DNA from: Miniphocaeibacter massiliensis
GTDB lineage: Bacteria; Bacillota; Clostridia; Tissierellales; Peptoniphilaceae
Reading direction: 5' to 3'
Assembly: GCF_900232905.1 (NCBI RefSeq)
Contig: NZ_OCTQ01000002.1
Coordinates: forward strand, 369,152 to 433,151
DNA: 64,000 nt
In this document: piece after piece, positions 7,319 through 16,361 of the stretch
Layout: every line of letters starts with the position of its first letter
Position numbering within the stretch: position 1 is the first letter of the stretch
Position numbers and translations under genes: made by a program
Notes under the pieces: model-generated
Seen by the model: the letters and a program-made list of their open reading frames with translations, nothing else
What the model was told of the DNA's origin: nothing
Database searches by the model: none

Positions 7319-9310
7319 TTAATAACTATTAAATAATTGCTTAAACCCATTTCTTATATTCCAATTTTTTAACATTTTTTTATATTCTTCTACATTCATA
7401 ACCTCACTAACACTTTTCTTGTCAGCACCATATATATGAGCCGTTGTTTTTGTATTTCTTGTTTTATAAAATCTATAAAAAATATTATATGATATTAAAT
7501 ATTCAGGTTTTAATGAATTTATATAATCTGCTTCATTATTCAAATTAGTCTTTCCTAATTTAGTTTTAACTACTATTTCTAATATCATCAAAATAATATT
7601 ACTTAATGCTTGTATTGATGTAGATGTATTTTTTATATCCTTATGAAACTTTAATTGTTCTATTAATTGTTTCATCTTTTCTTTTGTCATATCTTGTATT
7701 ATTTCATTTGGAATGTACATGTTAAAAATACTATAAAATTCCTCATTTACTAAATCCTTAATACTTATTTCATCTTTAATAATATTTTTAATAAAACTAT
7801 TATAATTATCATTAAATTGTAATTCAGCTTTTCCATTAAATTTATAGTATGCATTTAATGCTAACATCGAATTTTCATTTTCTAAATACTTCTTCAAGTA
7901 AAAGTCACTGCTTTCATTTAATATTGATTCTCTTACCAAATAATAATTTTCAAAAGTTAGTCTATTAATTTTATCAAATTTTCCTATTTTGCTAATCCAT
8001 TTAACTATACCTAATATTTTTAACCAATTTCTCTCATCTTGATTATTAATTAATTGTTCATTATTAAATTTTATATTTTTATATCTTAATCCACTAAAAT
8101 TTAAATAAATATAAGCTTTATTATAATTATATACTTGTTCTTCATTTAGATAGTTCTCTAATATTTCTATAACTTCTAAATCTTCTTTATAATACTTATT
8201 TAAATAATATATTATCGGCTCTATAAAATTATCCATATTTTCTATATTAGATATTAATATGCTTTTAATTTCATCATCTTTATTTAATTTATATAATGAA
8301 AATTTTATTATTGTTTTATTTATATCGTTATTTATAGACTCTATTAACTTTTTCTTAAGCTTTTTATGCTGTTTTGATTTTATCTTATAATTTTTCTTAT
8401 ACTCTTTAGTTATATTTGAAAATTCTTTTGTTTTAATATTTTTATTGTTCAATTCTTCTTCAAAGCTAAATTTATCCATCTGTATATTTAATCCCAAAGA
8501 TTTTATAGCAAATTCTGTATATGCTAACATCAATTTAGCTACTTTTTTATTTTTAGAGAAAATTATTATATCATCAGAATATCGTATGTACCTAAAATTT
8601 TTTACACTTAATTTCTCCATTATAAAATAATCTAATTTACTTAAAAAAATTTCTGATAATACTGAAGATGTATCTGGACCTTGAGGAATTGCAATATCAG
8701 TTTTTGATACAAAAAAATCATTATTATTTTTCGAAAATTCTTTCAATAATAATAAGAGTAACTCTATTAAATGACCTTCAACCTCATATTCTTCTAATAT
8801 TTGTCTTAAAATGCTGTGATTAATGGTATCATAAAAAGATGCCACATCTAATTTTACAACATATTTATATCCCCTTGAAAAATATATTTTACATTGCTTA
8901 TCAAAATTATTCCATTGATATTTCCATTTTTTAGTTATGAATTGATTGTTTTCATCATCTGTTTTTATCATAATATTTCCAAAACATTGAGTATTAAAAT
9001 TAACCTCTATTTGATTATAAACTTGATCTACTATAATGTTTAATATTGCTTGATATATAATTAAATCTATTAAATTTAATAATGTGAATTTTCTACTTAA
9101 ACCATTTTTCTTTGGTGAATAGAAAATATTAACTTCACTTGGTTCATAAACATCTTCTTCTAACAATTTTAATATTGCATTTATATTTTTAACATATTCC
9201 AACTCAAAAGCTAAAAAATCTTCAATATACATATCTTTATAAAAAGATTTTTGCATATTTTTTATACGTTTATAGGCTAAGTCAAAATTCTCAAAGGAAA
9301 AGAATTCCAT
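7319..9310 (-). CDS. Reverse transcriptase with C-terminal HEPN-like motif (AbiA-like)
   Basis: A 663-residue protein from the ATG at 9310, which has GGAG 7 bases upstream; a TTG six codons earlier overlaps that site. The N-terminal half is a reverse transcriptase: SPKKNGLSRKF (about 65), VKLDVASFYDTI with the first catalytic Asp (155), IPQGPDTSS (about 208) and RYSDDIII with the Asp pair (246-247). The remaining 400 residues are alpha-helical and end with RNTKTTAH (618-625), an R-x6-H signature of HEPN RNases. RT, helical region and C-terminal HEPN is the architecture described for Lactococcus AbiA, a phage abortive-infection protein of similar size. No maturase X, HNH or retron VTG motif was seen. 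The gene sits alone between two copies of the ilvE tail. Defence is inferred; the RT call is secure. Confidence 0.85.
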   Translation of the reverse strand: MEFFSFENFDLAYKRIKNMQKSFYKDMYIEDFLAFELEYVKNINAILKLLEEDVYEPSEVNIFYSPKKNGLSRKFTLLNLIDLIIYQAILNIIVDQVYNQIEVNFNTQCFGNIMIKTDDENNQFITKKWKYQWNNFDKQCKIYFSRGYKYVVKLDVASFYDTINHSILRQILEEYEVEGHLIELLLLLLKEFSKNNNDFFVSKTDIAIPQGPDTSSVLSEIFLSKLDYFIMEKLSVKNFRYIRYSDDIIIFSKNKKVAKLMLAYTEFAIKSLGLNIQMDKFSFEEELNNKNIKTKEFSNITKEYKKNYKIKSKQHKKLKKKLIESINNDINKTIIKFSLYKLNKDDEIKSILISNIENMDNFIEPIIYYLNKYYKEDLEVIEILENYLNEEQVYNYNKAYIYLNFSGLRYKNIKFNNEQLINNQDERNWLKILGIVKWISKIGKFDKINRLTFENYYLVRESILNESSDFYLKKYLENENSMLALNAYYKFNGKAELQFNDNYNSFIKNIIKDEISIKDLVNEEFYSIFNMYIPNEIIQDMTKEKMKQLIEQLKFHKDIKNTSTSIQALSNIILMILEIVVKTKLGKTNLNNEADYINSLKPEYLISYNIFYRFYKTRNTKTTAHIYGADKKSVSEVMNVEEYKKMLKNWNIRNGFKQLFNSY

Positions 9311-9341
9311 ATTATTTCTCCAATACAATTATAATAAATAT

Positions 9342-9350
9342 ATTATATCA
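9342..9350 (-). promoter_or_regulatory. Extended -10 promoter of the reverse transcriptase gene
   Basis: On the minus strand TGATATAAT matches TG-N-TATAAT, 31 bases before the RT start and downstream of the ilvE terminator, so the gene can be transcribed independently of ilvE. Confidence 0.55.
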
Positions 9351-9362
9351 TTATTCAAATAT

Positions 9363-9392
9363 AAAAGAGATGAAGTTTACTTCATCTCTTTT
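9363..9392 (-). terminator. Terminator B of intact ilvE
   Basis: AAAAGAGATGAAG pairs with CTTCATCTCTTTT over a 4-base loop, directly after the ilvE stop. It is the counterpart of terminator A at 7211-7242. Confidence 0.8.
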
Positions 9393-10302
9393 ACCACACT
9401 GGCATAGTTAAATATTTGTATTTTTCTATTTTTCCAACACCAACTTGCTTAAATAAATCTTTTAATTTTTTGCAAACTTCACCTTGTTTACCTGTCCCTA
9501 TTTTTCTATCATCTGCCTCTACAACTGCTGTTACTTCCATTGCTGTTCCTGAGAAAAATACTTCTTGACTATTATATAATTCAGTTCTAGCCATAGATCT
9601 TTCCACTACTTCTATTCCTAATTCTTCCTCTGCAAGTTTCATAACTAAACCTCTAGTTATTCCTTCCAAAATATCATCTGAAGGGGGTGGTGTCAAAAGT
9701 TTTCCATTTTTTACAAAAAAGATGTTTTCTCCTGGCCCCTCACAAACATACCCTGCATTAGTTAAAAAAATTGCTTCATCATATCCTTTACTTATTACTT
9801 CTAGTCCTGCTAATGCCGAGTTTAAATAGCCTGCTGTAGCTTTTGTTCTAGGTGGTAATGAAGTATCTGATATTCTTCTCCAACTAGAAACTGCTACTCT
9901 AAGTTCTTCTTTTCCTGAATAAGAATCTAACGGTTGAGTATAAATAACTATTCTATCGTCCATCTCTATCAAAGATGGTTTTAATGTTTCTGCTCCCTTA
10001 TATACAACTGGTCTAATATATGTAGTAGTTTTGCAATTATTAGCTTTCAATAATTCAATTGTATAATTACACAATTCTTCTGAAGTATAAGGTATTTCCA
10101 TATTTAAACACTTACAGGATTCCAATAATCTATCATAATGCTCTTTCATACAAAAACCATATAATTGTTGTGTTTCGTCATCCCAGTAAGCTCTAATTCC
10201 TTCGAAACAAGCTAAACCATAATTAAAAGCTTTTGATCTTAAGCTTATGCTTACTGATGATTCATCTACTATTTTCCCTTGATAAAATACTTTTTGTGTC
10301 AT
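9391..10302 (-). CDS. ilvE: Branched-chain amino acid aminotransferase
   Basis: A fold-type IV PLP aminotransferase interconverting Leu, Ile and Val with their 2-oxo acids using glutamate. The 303-residue protein has FNYGLACFEGIRAY near the start, the Schiff-base lysine in PPRTKATAGYLNS, and EGPGENIFFVKNGKL, all typical of IlvE. It starts at ATG with GGAGGG upstream. No ilv or leu biosynthetic genes surround it, so it may work mainly in amino acid catabolism. The last 13 codons and terminator are duplicated beyond the RT gene, indicating that this end of the gene was exchanged when the RT gene arrived. Confidence 0.93.
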   Translation of the reverse strand: MTQKVFYQGKIVDESSVSISLRSKAFNYGLACFEGIRAYWDDETQQLYGFCMKEHYDRLLESCKCLNMEIPYTSEELCNYTIELLKANNCKTTTYIRPVVYKGAETLKPSLIEMDDRIVIYTQPLDSYSGKEELRVAVSSWRRISDTSLPPRTKATAGYLNSALAGLEVISKGYDEAIFLTNAGYVCEGPGENIFFVKNGKLLTPPPSDDILEGITRGLVMKLAEEELGIEVVERSMARTELYNSQEVFFSGTAMEVTAVVEADDRKIGTGKQGEVCKKLKDLFKQVGVGKIEKYKYLTMPVW

Positions 10303-10411
10303 TTACACCCTCCTGTTGTTCTTTACTATGTTAAATTTATTATGAGTAATATCATATAACTTTTTCTTCATATTTGCAAATTTATAACTTAATTTTTATA
10401 AAAAAAGACTA

Positions 10412-10954
10412 CTACGCTTTATAGTTGTCTTCTTGATGTTCCTTTAATACTCTCCTTTTATGCCTTAAAACATATTTTTCTATATCTAATAATTCAAAAA
10501 TGACACTTAATATAAATACCAATACCATTCCTATTAAAGCACCTTTAGTATGATTTATTAGATATGAAATTATAAATATTATAAAGCTTATCGCAGGTCT
10601 TAGATTAATAGTTATTCCCTTTAAAAATGGTTCAATTATCTGCCTTGCTATTATTAATATTGTAAATAAGATAGATAGTTCAATAGCTAGTACTTTTCCT
10701 GATAAAAAAAGTTTTACTATAATCCAAGGTATAAAAACTACACCTGAACCTATTAATGGAAAAAAACTAAAAACCCCTGCAAATATAGATTTTAATACTG
10801 AATTATCAATTCCTATTATCTTAAAACCTATAAATGTTATCACTATGCTTATTAATGTAAATAAAGACAAAAACTTAAAAAAAGCAAACATATTTCTCTT
10901 AGTTTTAATAAGTATTTCGTCAAAATATACTTTTATATAGTTTATGATTTTCAT
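10412..10954 (-). CDS. Short AI-2E-transporter-like membrane protein
   Basis: A 180-residue membrane protein with about five hydrophobic segments. The stretch FAGVFSFFPLIGSGVVFIPW, then ARQIIEPFLKG, resembles the C-terminal half of AI-2E/PerM family exporters, which are normally about 350 residues. The ATG at 10954 is chosen because AAAGGAAG precedes it; an ATG at 10969 lacks a site. The ribosome site and clean frame argue that this half-length form is a real gene, not decay. Transport substrate unknown. It follows pgi on the same strand. Confidence 0.6.
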   Translation of the reverse strand: MKIINYIKVYFDEILIKTKRNMFAFFKFLSLFTLISIVITFIGFKIIGIDNSVLKSIFAGVFSFFPLIGSGVVFIPWIIVKLFLSGKVLAIELSILFTILIIARQIIEPFLKGITINLRPAISFIIFIISYLINHTKGALIGMVLVFILSVIFELLDIEKYVLRHKRRVLKEHQEDNYKA

Positions 10955-10987
10955 ATGTCTTCCTTTCATGGCTATAAAAATCCAATA

Positions 10988-12265
10988 TTAAGATTTTTTT
11001 AATAACTCCATAACTTTTCTTTTATATTTTTCTACTCCAAGTTGATCAAAAGGGTTTACATTTAACATATACCCTGAAACTGCTACTGACATTTCAAAAA
11101 AATAAAGTAATTCTCCAATATTTTCTTCATCTAACTTATCTATTTCTAAAATAATATTTGGTACACTACCTTCTGAATGTGCAAATATAGTTCCATACAT
11201 AGCTTTCTTGTTTATATAGTCTATTGATTTTCCTGATAAATAATTTAACATATCCAAATTATCTTTAGTTTCTTCTATTAATATATCTTTATCTGGATTT
11301 TTTATTGAAATAACCGTTTCAAAGATATTCTTTCTTCCATCTTGTATAATTTGTCCCAAAGAATGTAAATCTGTAGTAAATATTGATGATACAGGAAAAA
11401 GTCCTACACCATCTTTACCCTCTGATTCAGCATATAACTGTTTCCACCATTCCGAAATATATTTCATTCTTTTTTCATATATTACAAGATTTTCTATGAT
11501 TCTCCCGCTATCGTGTAAATAAGTTCTTAATGTAGCATATTTTAATGCTATGTTTTCTTCAAATGAATAAGTTGTATACTTATCCTTGCCAATTCTTGCG
11601 CCATAAATCAGCTTGTCTATATTTACACCTGACACAGCCAACGGAAATAATCCCACAGCTGTAAACACAGAAAATCTTCCACCTATATTGTAAGGAATAA
11701 CAAATGTTTCATATTCCTCAGTATCTGCAATTTTTTTAAGAATACCTTCTGATTCATCTGTGGTAATAAATATTCTTTTTCTGGCTTCTTCTTTTCCATA
11801 TTTTTTTTCTATATTATCTTTTAATATTCTAAAGGCTATAGCTGGTTCCATAGTATTACCCGACTTTGATATTACATTTATACTATAGTCTTTATCTTTC
11901 AAATATTCTAAAAGTTCATACATATATGTAGAACTAAGTTGGTGCCCTGCATATATTAACTCTACTTCTTTATTATTACTAAAGTAAGGTTTTAAAGAAT
12001 TGTCTATTGCTCTACTACCTAAGTAACTTCCTCCTACCCCAACTACTACAAAAACCTCTGAAGATTCTTTTACTTTTTTAGCACATTCTTTTATTTTTTC
12101 GTATTCTTCTATATCATAATTAGTTGGTATATCTACCCAACCTAAAAACTTACTCCCTTCTCCTGACTTATTTAATATCTTGTCAAGAGCTTCCAAAGAT
12201 CTATCTTTAATACATTCAATTTTCTCTTCTCCAAATGTATTTGATAAATCTAGCTTAATCGACAT
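10988..12265 (-). CDS. pgi: Glucose-6-phosphate isomerase
   Basis: Interconverts glucose 6-phosphate and fructose 6-phosphate. The 425-residue protein is the Firmicute-type PGI: VVVGVGGSYLGSRA, VISKSGNTMEPA, the sugar-phosphate loop, GRFSVFTAVGLFPLA and SEGKDGVGLFP with the catalytic Glu region, and HSEGSVPN. The ATG at 12265 has GGAAGG upstream and overlaps the end of the phosphatase gene by 11 bases; a longer start at 12286 has no site. With fruK and galT this shows a working sugar-phosphate metabolism. Confidence 0.95.
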   Translation of the reverse strand: MSIKLDLSNTFGEEKIECIKDRSLEALDKILNKSGEGSKFLGWVDIPTNYDIEEYEKIKECAKKVKESSEVFVVVGVGGSYLGSRAIDNSLKPYFSNNKEVELIYAGHQLSSTYMYELLEYLKDKDYSINVISKSGNTMEPAIAFRILKDNIEKKYGKEEARKRIFITTDESEGILKKIADTEEYETFVIPYNIGGRFSVFTAVGLFPLAVSGVNIDKLIYGARIGKDKYTTYSFEENIALKYATLRTYLHDSGRIIENLVIYEKRMKYISEWWKQLYAESEGKDGVGLFPVSSIFTTDLHSLGQIIQDGRKNIFETVISIKNPDKDILIEETKDNLDMLNYLSGKSIDYINKKAMYGTIFAHSEGSVPNIILEIDKLDEENIGELLYFFEMSVAVSGYMLNVNPFDQLGVEKYKRKVMELLKKS

Positions 12266-13397
12266 CTTTACCTTCCACCCTTTCAATTAACAACAAGGCT
12301 ATATCATCTTCTTGAGCTCCCCATCTATACATCGATACAGAGTTCACAATATCATCTAATAAATTTAAATTATTCTTTTTTATTGTATTTATTAAATTAT
12401 CTATTCCAAATAGCTCATTGAAATAGTCTTTTGTTTCTGTAATACCATCAGTATAAAACAAAATTCTTTCTCCTTTTTGTAAATTAATCGTATTTTCTAC
12501 ATATTTACCTTTAGTGAATATAAGAGATATCGGAAGTCCTTTGCCTTCTAATAATTCTATTTTTCCATCAATTCCAATTTTTATAGGTATGGCATTGTGA
12601 CCTGCATTTGCATATTTATATTCATTTGTCCTAGTATCAAATACTCCATAAAAAATTGTGAAATATATATTATCCGCTAGTTGTAATTCTTCAAATCTTG
12701 CTATTAAATTTCTAAGTACTTTATTGGGATTTGCAATTTTCTTTCCCTTAATTAAATATCTTACAGTTTGCCTTATAAACATAGTAATTAAAGACGAAGA
12801 TAGTCCATGACCCACAACATCTGCTATGTATACTCCAACTCTATGGTCATCTATTTTTATTACATCAAACATATCACCTGACAAAAATTGAGAAGGAATA
12901 TACTTATACTCGACTAGAAGTCCATTGTGGTTACCTTTTTCTGGAAGTATCCCTCTTTGAATATTTCTTGCTGCATCGAGTTCTTTTCGATTTTTTCTAG
13001 CGTTATGCTCTAGGCTTTTAATTGCTATTACTTCTGAAGTTATATTTCGAAAATCTTCTACAATAGCTATTACCTTTTCATTTTCATCATATACTAATGT
13101 GCTTCTTACAAAAAATATCTCATCATCAAATTCTAATTCTCTAGTTACAATATCTTTATCTTTAAATTTTTCTAATTTAACACCAGCTGGTATTCCTAAA
13201 TCATGACTATCTTCTATATAAGAATTCTTTCCTATCAAATTTCCACATTCTTCTATCATAATCTGATTTTGATAAATTATAGTACCTTCTGTATCTATCA
13301 TTCTTATCCAATCTGATAAATATTCACAAGGAAACATGATGCTTTTATAATTGATATGTTCTGAATTTTTTCTTGCAAGAGGCTTTCCTTTTACCAT
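12255..13397 (-). CDS. PAS-SpoIIE (PP2C-type) serine phosphatase
   Basis: A signalling phosphatase of 380 residues. Residues about 30-130 form a PAS-like sensor (RMIDTEGTIIYQN to AIVEDFRNIT), a short linker follows, and residues about 150-375 are a SpoIIE/PP2C_SIG domain: ARNIQRGILPE, LSGDMFDV, YIADVVGHGLSSSL, ANAGHNAIP, FYTDGITE and QEDDIALLLI, supplying the metal-binding aspartates. Such proteins usually dephosphorylate anti-anti-sigma factors, but none is nearby. It overlaps pgi and follows the RNA methyltransferase gene, an apparently housekeeping-type operon. Confidence 0.88.
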   Translation of the reverse strand: MVKGKPLARKNSEHINYKSIMFPCEYLSDWIRMIDTEGTIIYQNQIMIEECGNLIGKNSYIEDSHDLGIPAGVKLEKFKDKDIVTRELEFDDEIFFVRSTLVYDENEKVIAIVEDFRNITSEVIAIKSLEHNARKNRKELDAARNIQRGILPEKGNHNGLLVEYKYIPSQFLSGDMFDVIKIDDHRVGVYIADVVGHGLSSSLITMFIRQTVRYLIKGKKIANPNKVLRNLIARFEELQLADNIYFTIFYGVFDTRTNEYKYANAGHNAIPIKIGIDGKIELLEGKGLPISLIFTKGKYVENTINLQKGERILFYTDGITETKDYFNELFGIDNLINTIKKNNLNLLDDIVNSVSMYRWGAQEDDIALLLIERVEGKDVD

Positions 13398-13417
13398 AAT
13401 TTACTCCATTCTATATT

Positions 13418-14548
13418 TTATCTAGGTGGTCTTGGACCATAGAATTGATAATAATCCACTTTTATTCTTCCATTATAAAGTTTTCTTTTTCTATCAGCCT
13501 TTTTGCCATATAGTTTTTCAAAATTTTCATTACTAGTTATTAAATATACCGACCAAGTAGGAAATTCTTTAAATTTCTTTCCAAAATCTTTATATAATCG
13601 TTCTATTTCTTCTTTTTCACCCATTCTCTCACCATATGGCGGATTAGTTATAACTACACCATAATCCCAATGTAAATCAACATCCATCATATCTTTCATG
13701 AAAAATTGAATATCTTCATTTACTCCAATATTTTCAGCGTTATCTCTAGCCCTCAATATGGATCTCTTATCTACATCAGAGCCTAGTAAACGAAGTTTTA
13801 CATTGTGGTCAATTTTGCCTAAAGCTATTTTTCTTTGTTTTTTGTAAATTTCTTTTCCTATTATTTCCCAGTCTTGCGAAATAAAATCTCTATCTATACC
13901 TGGGGCAATATTTTTCCCTATCATAGCCGCTTCTATAAGAATAGTCCCCGATCCACAAAAAGGATCGTACAAAGTCCTTTCTGGATTCCAATAAGATAAC
14001 TTAATCATCGCTGCCGCTAAAGTCTCTTTTAGGGGAGCATCTCCTGCCCTATCCCTATATCCTCTTTTGTGTAACCCATCTCCTGATGTATCTATTGTAA
14101 GTGTTGCTATATCTTTTAATAAGCTTACTTCTATTTTATACTTTGAACCCGTTTCTTTAAACCAATCAATTTTATAATGTTTTTTTAATCTTTCAACTAT
14201 TGCTTTTTTTACTATCGCTTGACTATCTGAAATACTAAACAATTTTGACTTAATACTTTTTCCATCTACTGGAAATTCTCCATCTTCTGGAATTATATTT
14301 TCCCATGGAAGTGCCTTAGTTTTTTCAAATAATTCATCAAATGTTGTAGCTTTAAATTCTCCAAACTTTATTAAAACTCTTTCTGCACATCTTAAGTTAA
14401 TATTTAAAATAGCAATATCTTCTTCATTTCCTTGAATTTCTAATTTTCCATCTGAAACCTTTATATTGCTATAACCTAAATCCTGTAATTCTCTCTTTAC
14501 TACAGCTTCTAAACCAAAAGTTGTAGTAGCTATTATATTAAATTCCAT
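13418..14548 (-). CDS. THUMP-domain RNA methyltransferase (RlmL N-terminal/YpsC type)
   Basis: A class I SAM-dependent methyltransferase expected to make m2G in 23S rRNA. The 376-residue protein has an N-terminal ferredoxin-like/THUMP region (to about 160), then KRGYRDRAGDAPLKETLAAAM, the SAM motif DPFCGSGTILIEAA, and catalytic ITNPPYGERMG. It ends in FYGPRPPR. The ATG at 14548 is chosen because AAGGA lies at proper spacing; an ATG at 14557 abuts that site. It is the first gene of the group running to the AI-2E-like gene. Confidence 0.88.
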   Translation of the reverse strand: MEFNIIATTTFGLEAVVKRELQDLGYSNIKVSDGKLEIQGNEEDIAILNINLRCAERVLIKFGEFKATTFDELFEKTKALPWENIIPEDGEFPVDGKSIKSKLFSISDSQAIVKKAIVERLKKHYKIDWFKETGSKYKIEVSLLKDIATLTIDTSGDGLHKRGYRDRAGDAPLKETLAAAMIKLSYWNPERTLYDPFCGSGTILIEAAMIGKNIAPGIDRDFISQDWEIIGKEIYKKQRKIALGKIDHNVKLRLLGSDVDKRSILRARDNAENIGVNEDIQFFMKDMMDVDLHWDYGVVITNPPYGERMGEKEEIERLYKDFGKKFKEFPTWSVYLITSNENFEKLYGKKADRKRKLYNGRIKVDYYQFYGPRPPR

Positions 14549-14616
14549 ATCACACATCCTTCTATACTTAATAATTATATCAAAATATTAGACAATTATA
14601 TTTTTATTTATTTTTA

Positions 14617-14671
14617 TTGTTTTAAGTCCTATAAATTAGGTATATATTGAGTGTAGGTATTATACCTAATT
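14617..14671 (+). promoter_or_regulatory. Superoxide reductase promoter with operator-like palindromes
   Basis: TTGTTT at 14617 and TATATA at 14641 form a weak promoter with 18-base spacing. Over the expected start lies TAGGTAT-T-ATACCTA (14654-14668), a perfect 7-1-7 palindrome, nested in a longer perfect repeat AATTAGGTATA (14634-14644) / TATACCTAATT (14661-14671). The 7-1-7 layout is that of Fur/PerR-family sites, but the sequence is not the usual PerR box. Confidence 0.55.
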
Positions 14672-14698
14672 AAAATTTAATTACAGGGGGATATTAAT

Positions 14699-15073
14699 AT
14701 GTCAATAGGAAATTTATATCAAACAGCAGACTGGAAAGGCGAAAAACATGTTCCAGCAATAGATGCACCAACTACAGTTAAAGCAGGAGAAGAATTTGAA
14801 GTAGCTGTTCAAGTTGGAAAAGAAATAGAACATCCTAACACTTTTGAACATCATATAGTTTGGGTTAAATTATATTACTTACCTAAAGATGCTAAGCTTC
14901 CAGTTGAAATTGGAAATTATGATTTCTCTGCACATGGAGAAGCTGAAGCATTAACTTCACCTAAAGTTGTTACTAAATTAAAATTAAATAAATGTGGAAA
15001 ATTAATTTCTACAAGTTATTGTAACATTCATGGCTTATGGACAAGTGAAGTTGATATAACTATTGAAGCATAA
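14699..15073 (+). CDS. Superoxide reductase, one-iron type (neelaredoxin)
   Basis: Reduces superoxide to hydrogen peroxide without releasing oxygen, a hallmark of strict anaerobes. The 124-residue protein has only the catalytic centre: Glu15-Lys16-His17 in GEKHVPA, His45 and His51 in EHPNTFEHH, and Cys108 and His111 in SYCNIHGLW, matching the His4Cys iron ligands. The N-terminal desulforedoxin domain of two-iron enzymes is absent. It is monocistronic, with an AGGGGG ribosome site and a strong terminator. Its promoter carries a 7-1-7 palindrome, so metal- or peroxide-dependent repression is likely. Confidence 0.93.
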   Translation: MSIGNLYQTADWKGEKHVPAIDAPTTVKAGEEFEVAVQVGKEIEHPNTFEHHIVWVKLYYLPKDAKLPVEIGNYDFSAHGEAEALTSPKVVTKLKLNKCGKLISTSYCNIHGLWTSEVDITIEA

Positions 15074-15084
15074 TTAAACAAACT

Positions 15085-15113
15085 AAAAGACCAGTAGCAC
15101 TGGTCTTTTTTTA
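15085..15113. terminator. Bidirectional terminator, superoxide reductase / MFS gene
   Basis: AAAAGACCAGT pairs perfectly with ACTGGTCTTTT over a 3-base loop, with T runs on both strands; it separates convergent genes. Confidence 0.9.
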
Positions 15114-16361
15114 TTATTCTAATATATCATCTTTTAAATTAACATTGTTAAATATTTTATTTGAAAAAACCGAAATAATAATAGAGATTAAACTTATTGC
15201 TCCAATTATAACTGCTATTTCTCCACCACTTGTAAATTTCTGCAAACTTCCAAAAAATAATTGTCCTACAGGCATTGCTAGCATTGATATCATCATTATA
15301 AAGGACATTACTCTTCCTAATATTTCGTTATTTGTAACCATTTGAATATACGATATTAACTGTACAGAAATCATAGTAAAAACACCTAGTAATATTGATG
15401 TTATAATTGTCACTATCCAAAATGAAATATTTTTATCAAATATTCCAATATATGCAAATATTAAGCTTAAAAATATAAAGCTATTTAACACAAGCATCTT
15501 AGATATATCTCTCCCTGATATTTTCTTTGCTAAAACTGACACTAATATACTTCCTCCCAATCCTCCAACAGAAAACATCATATTCATAACTCCAAAACTC
15601 TCATCACTAACTTCCCATACTACTCTTGCTGTAAAAGGAATTACTACATTTATAAAAGAAGATATAAACAAGTTTAGTAGAAACGTGATACTTCCTATCT
15701 TTGCTATTATTACATTTTCTTTTAAATATGTAATAGTTTCTTTAGTATCAAGATATACTATTTTCATAATTTTTCCGTTAATATTTTTTATATTCTCTTG
15801 TTCTATTTTTAATAAAATTTCACATATTACAGCAAATAAGAAACAAATGGAACTTACTATAAATACTATGTACGCTTTTTGGAAATTGTAAATTACACTT
15901 GCCAATACCGGTGCTAATAAATTAGATAACATAGCAATAGAATTTATTATTCCATTTGCTTGTGGTATATCTTCACTCTTACAAACTAATGGTATCGCTG
16001 ACTGTACCACTGGTGTTTCCAAGGAGGAAACTACACCTAGTAATATTGATATTATTCCCAATACTAAGATACTATTTTCTAGCACAACTCCTATACTTAA
16101 CCCAATTGTCATAATTAAATATGAAAAATCCATAGCTATCATTAGTTTCCTTTTTTTTAGCCTATCAGCTACAATTCCACCAAATGGAAGAAATAATACT
16201 CTTGATACCATTGAAAGAGATAATACTATACTAAATATCCCCATTGATCCAGTTTTGTCTAAAACATATAAAGATATTGCAAATTGTGCTATTGCTGTAC
16301 CAAATACAGAAAATAATTGACTCCCTACAAGAAATAGAAAATTTTTATTTAATAATTTCAT
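15114..16361 (-). CDS. MFS drug-type efflux transporter
   Basis: A 12-helix major facilitator of 415 residues in the macrolide/multidrug exporter (MefA-like) branch. The N-terminus has SVFGTAIAQFAISLYVLDKTGS, and the conserved cytoplasmic loop GGIVADRLKKRKLM follows helix 2. Export of a toxic compound is the family role; substrate unknown. Its ATG overlaps the stop of the ABC permease gene, making it the third gene of an ABC-MFS exporter operon preceded by two TetR-type operators. Confidence 0.82.
   Translation of the reverse strand: MKLLNKNFLFLVGSQLFSVFGTAIAQFAISLYVLDKTGSMGIFSIVLSLSMVSRVLFLPFGGIVADRLKKRKLMIAMDFSYLIMTIGLSIGVVLENSILVLGIISILLGVVSSLETPVVQSAIPLVCKSEDIPQANGIINSIAMLSNLLAPVLASVIYNFQKAYIVFIVSSICFLFAVICEILLKIEQENIKNINGKIMKIVYLDTKETITYLKENVIIAKIGSITFLLNLFISSFINVVIPFTARVVWEVSDESFGVMNMMFSVGGLGGSILVSVLAKKISGRDISKMLVLNSFIFLSLIFAYIGIFDKNISFWIVTIITSILLGVFTMISVQLISYIQMVTNNEILGRVMSFIMMISMLAMPVGQLFFGSLQKFTSGGEIAVIIGAISLISIIISVFSNKIFNNVNLKDDILE

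Noticed and set aside
7319..9310. Group II intron or retron
   Set aside because: No maturase or endonuclease motif, no domain V-like RNA near the ends, no VTG region and no adjacent msr-msd-like inverted RNA; helical-HEPN tail fits Abi-type RTs better.
10412..10954. Decayed fragment of an AI-2E transporter
   Set aside because: It has its own ribosome site, an intact frame and a charged tail; no remnants of the other half are next to it, so treated as a short gene.
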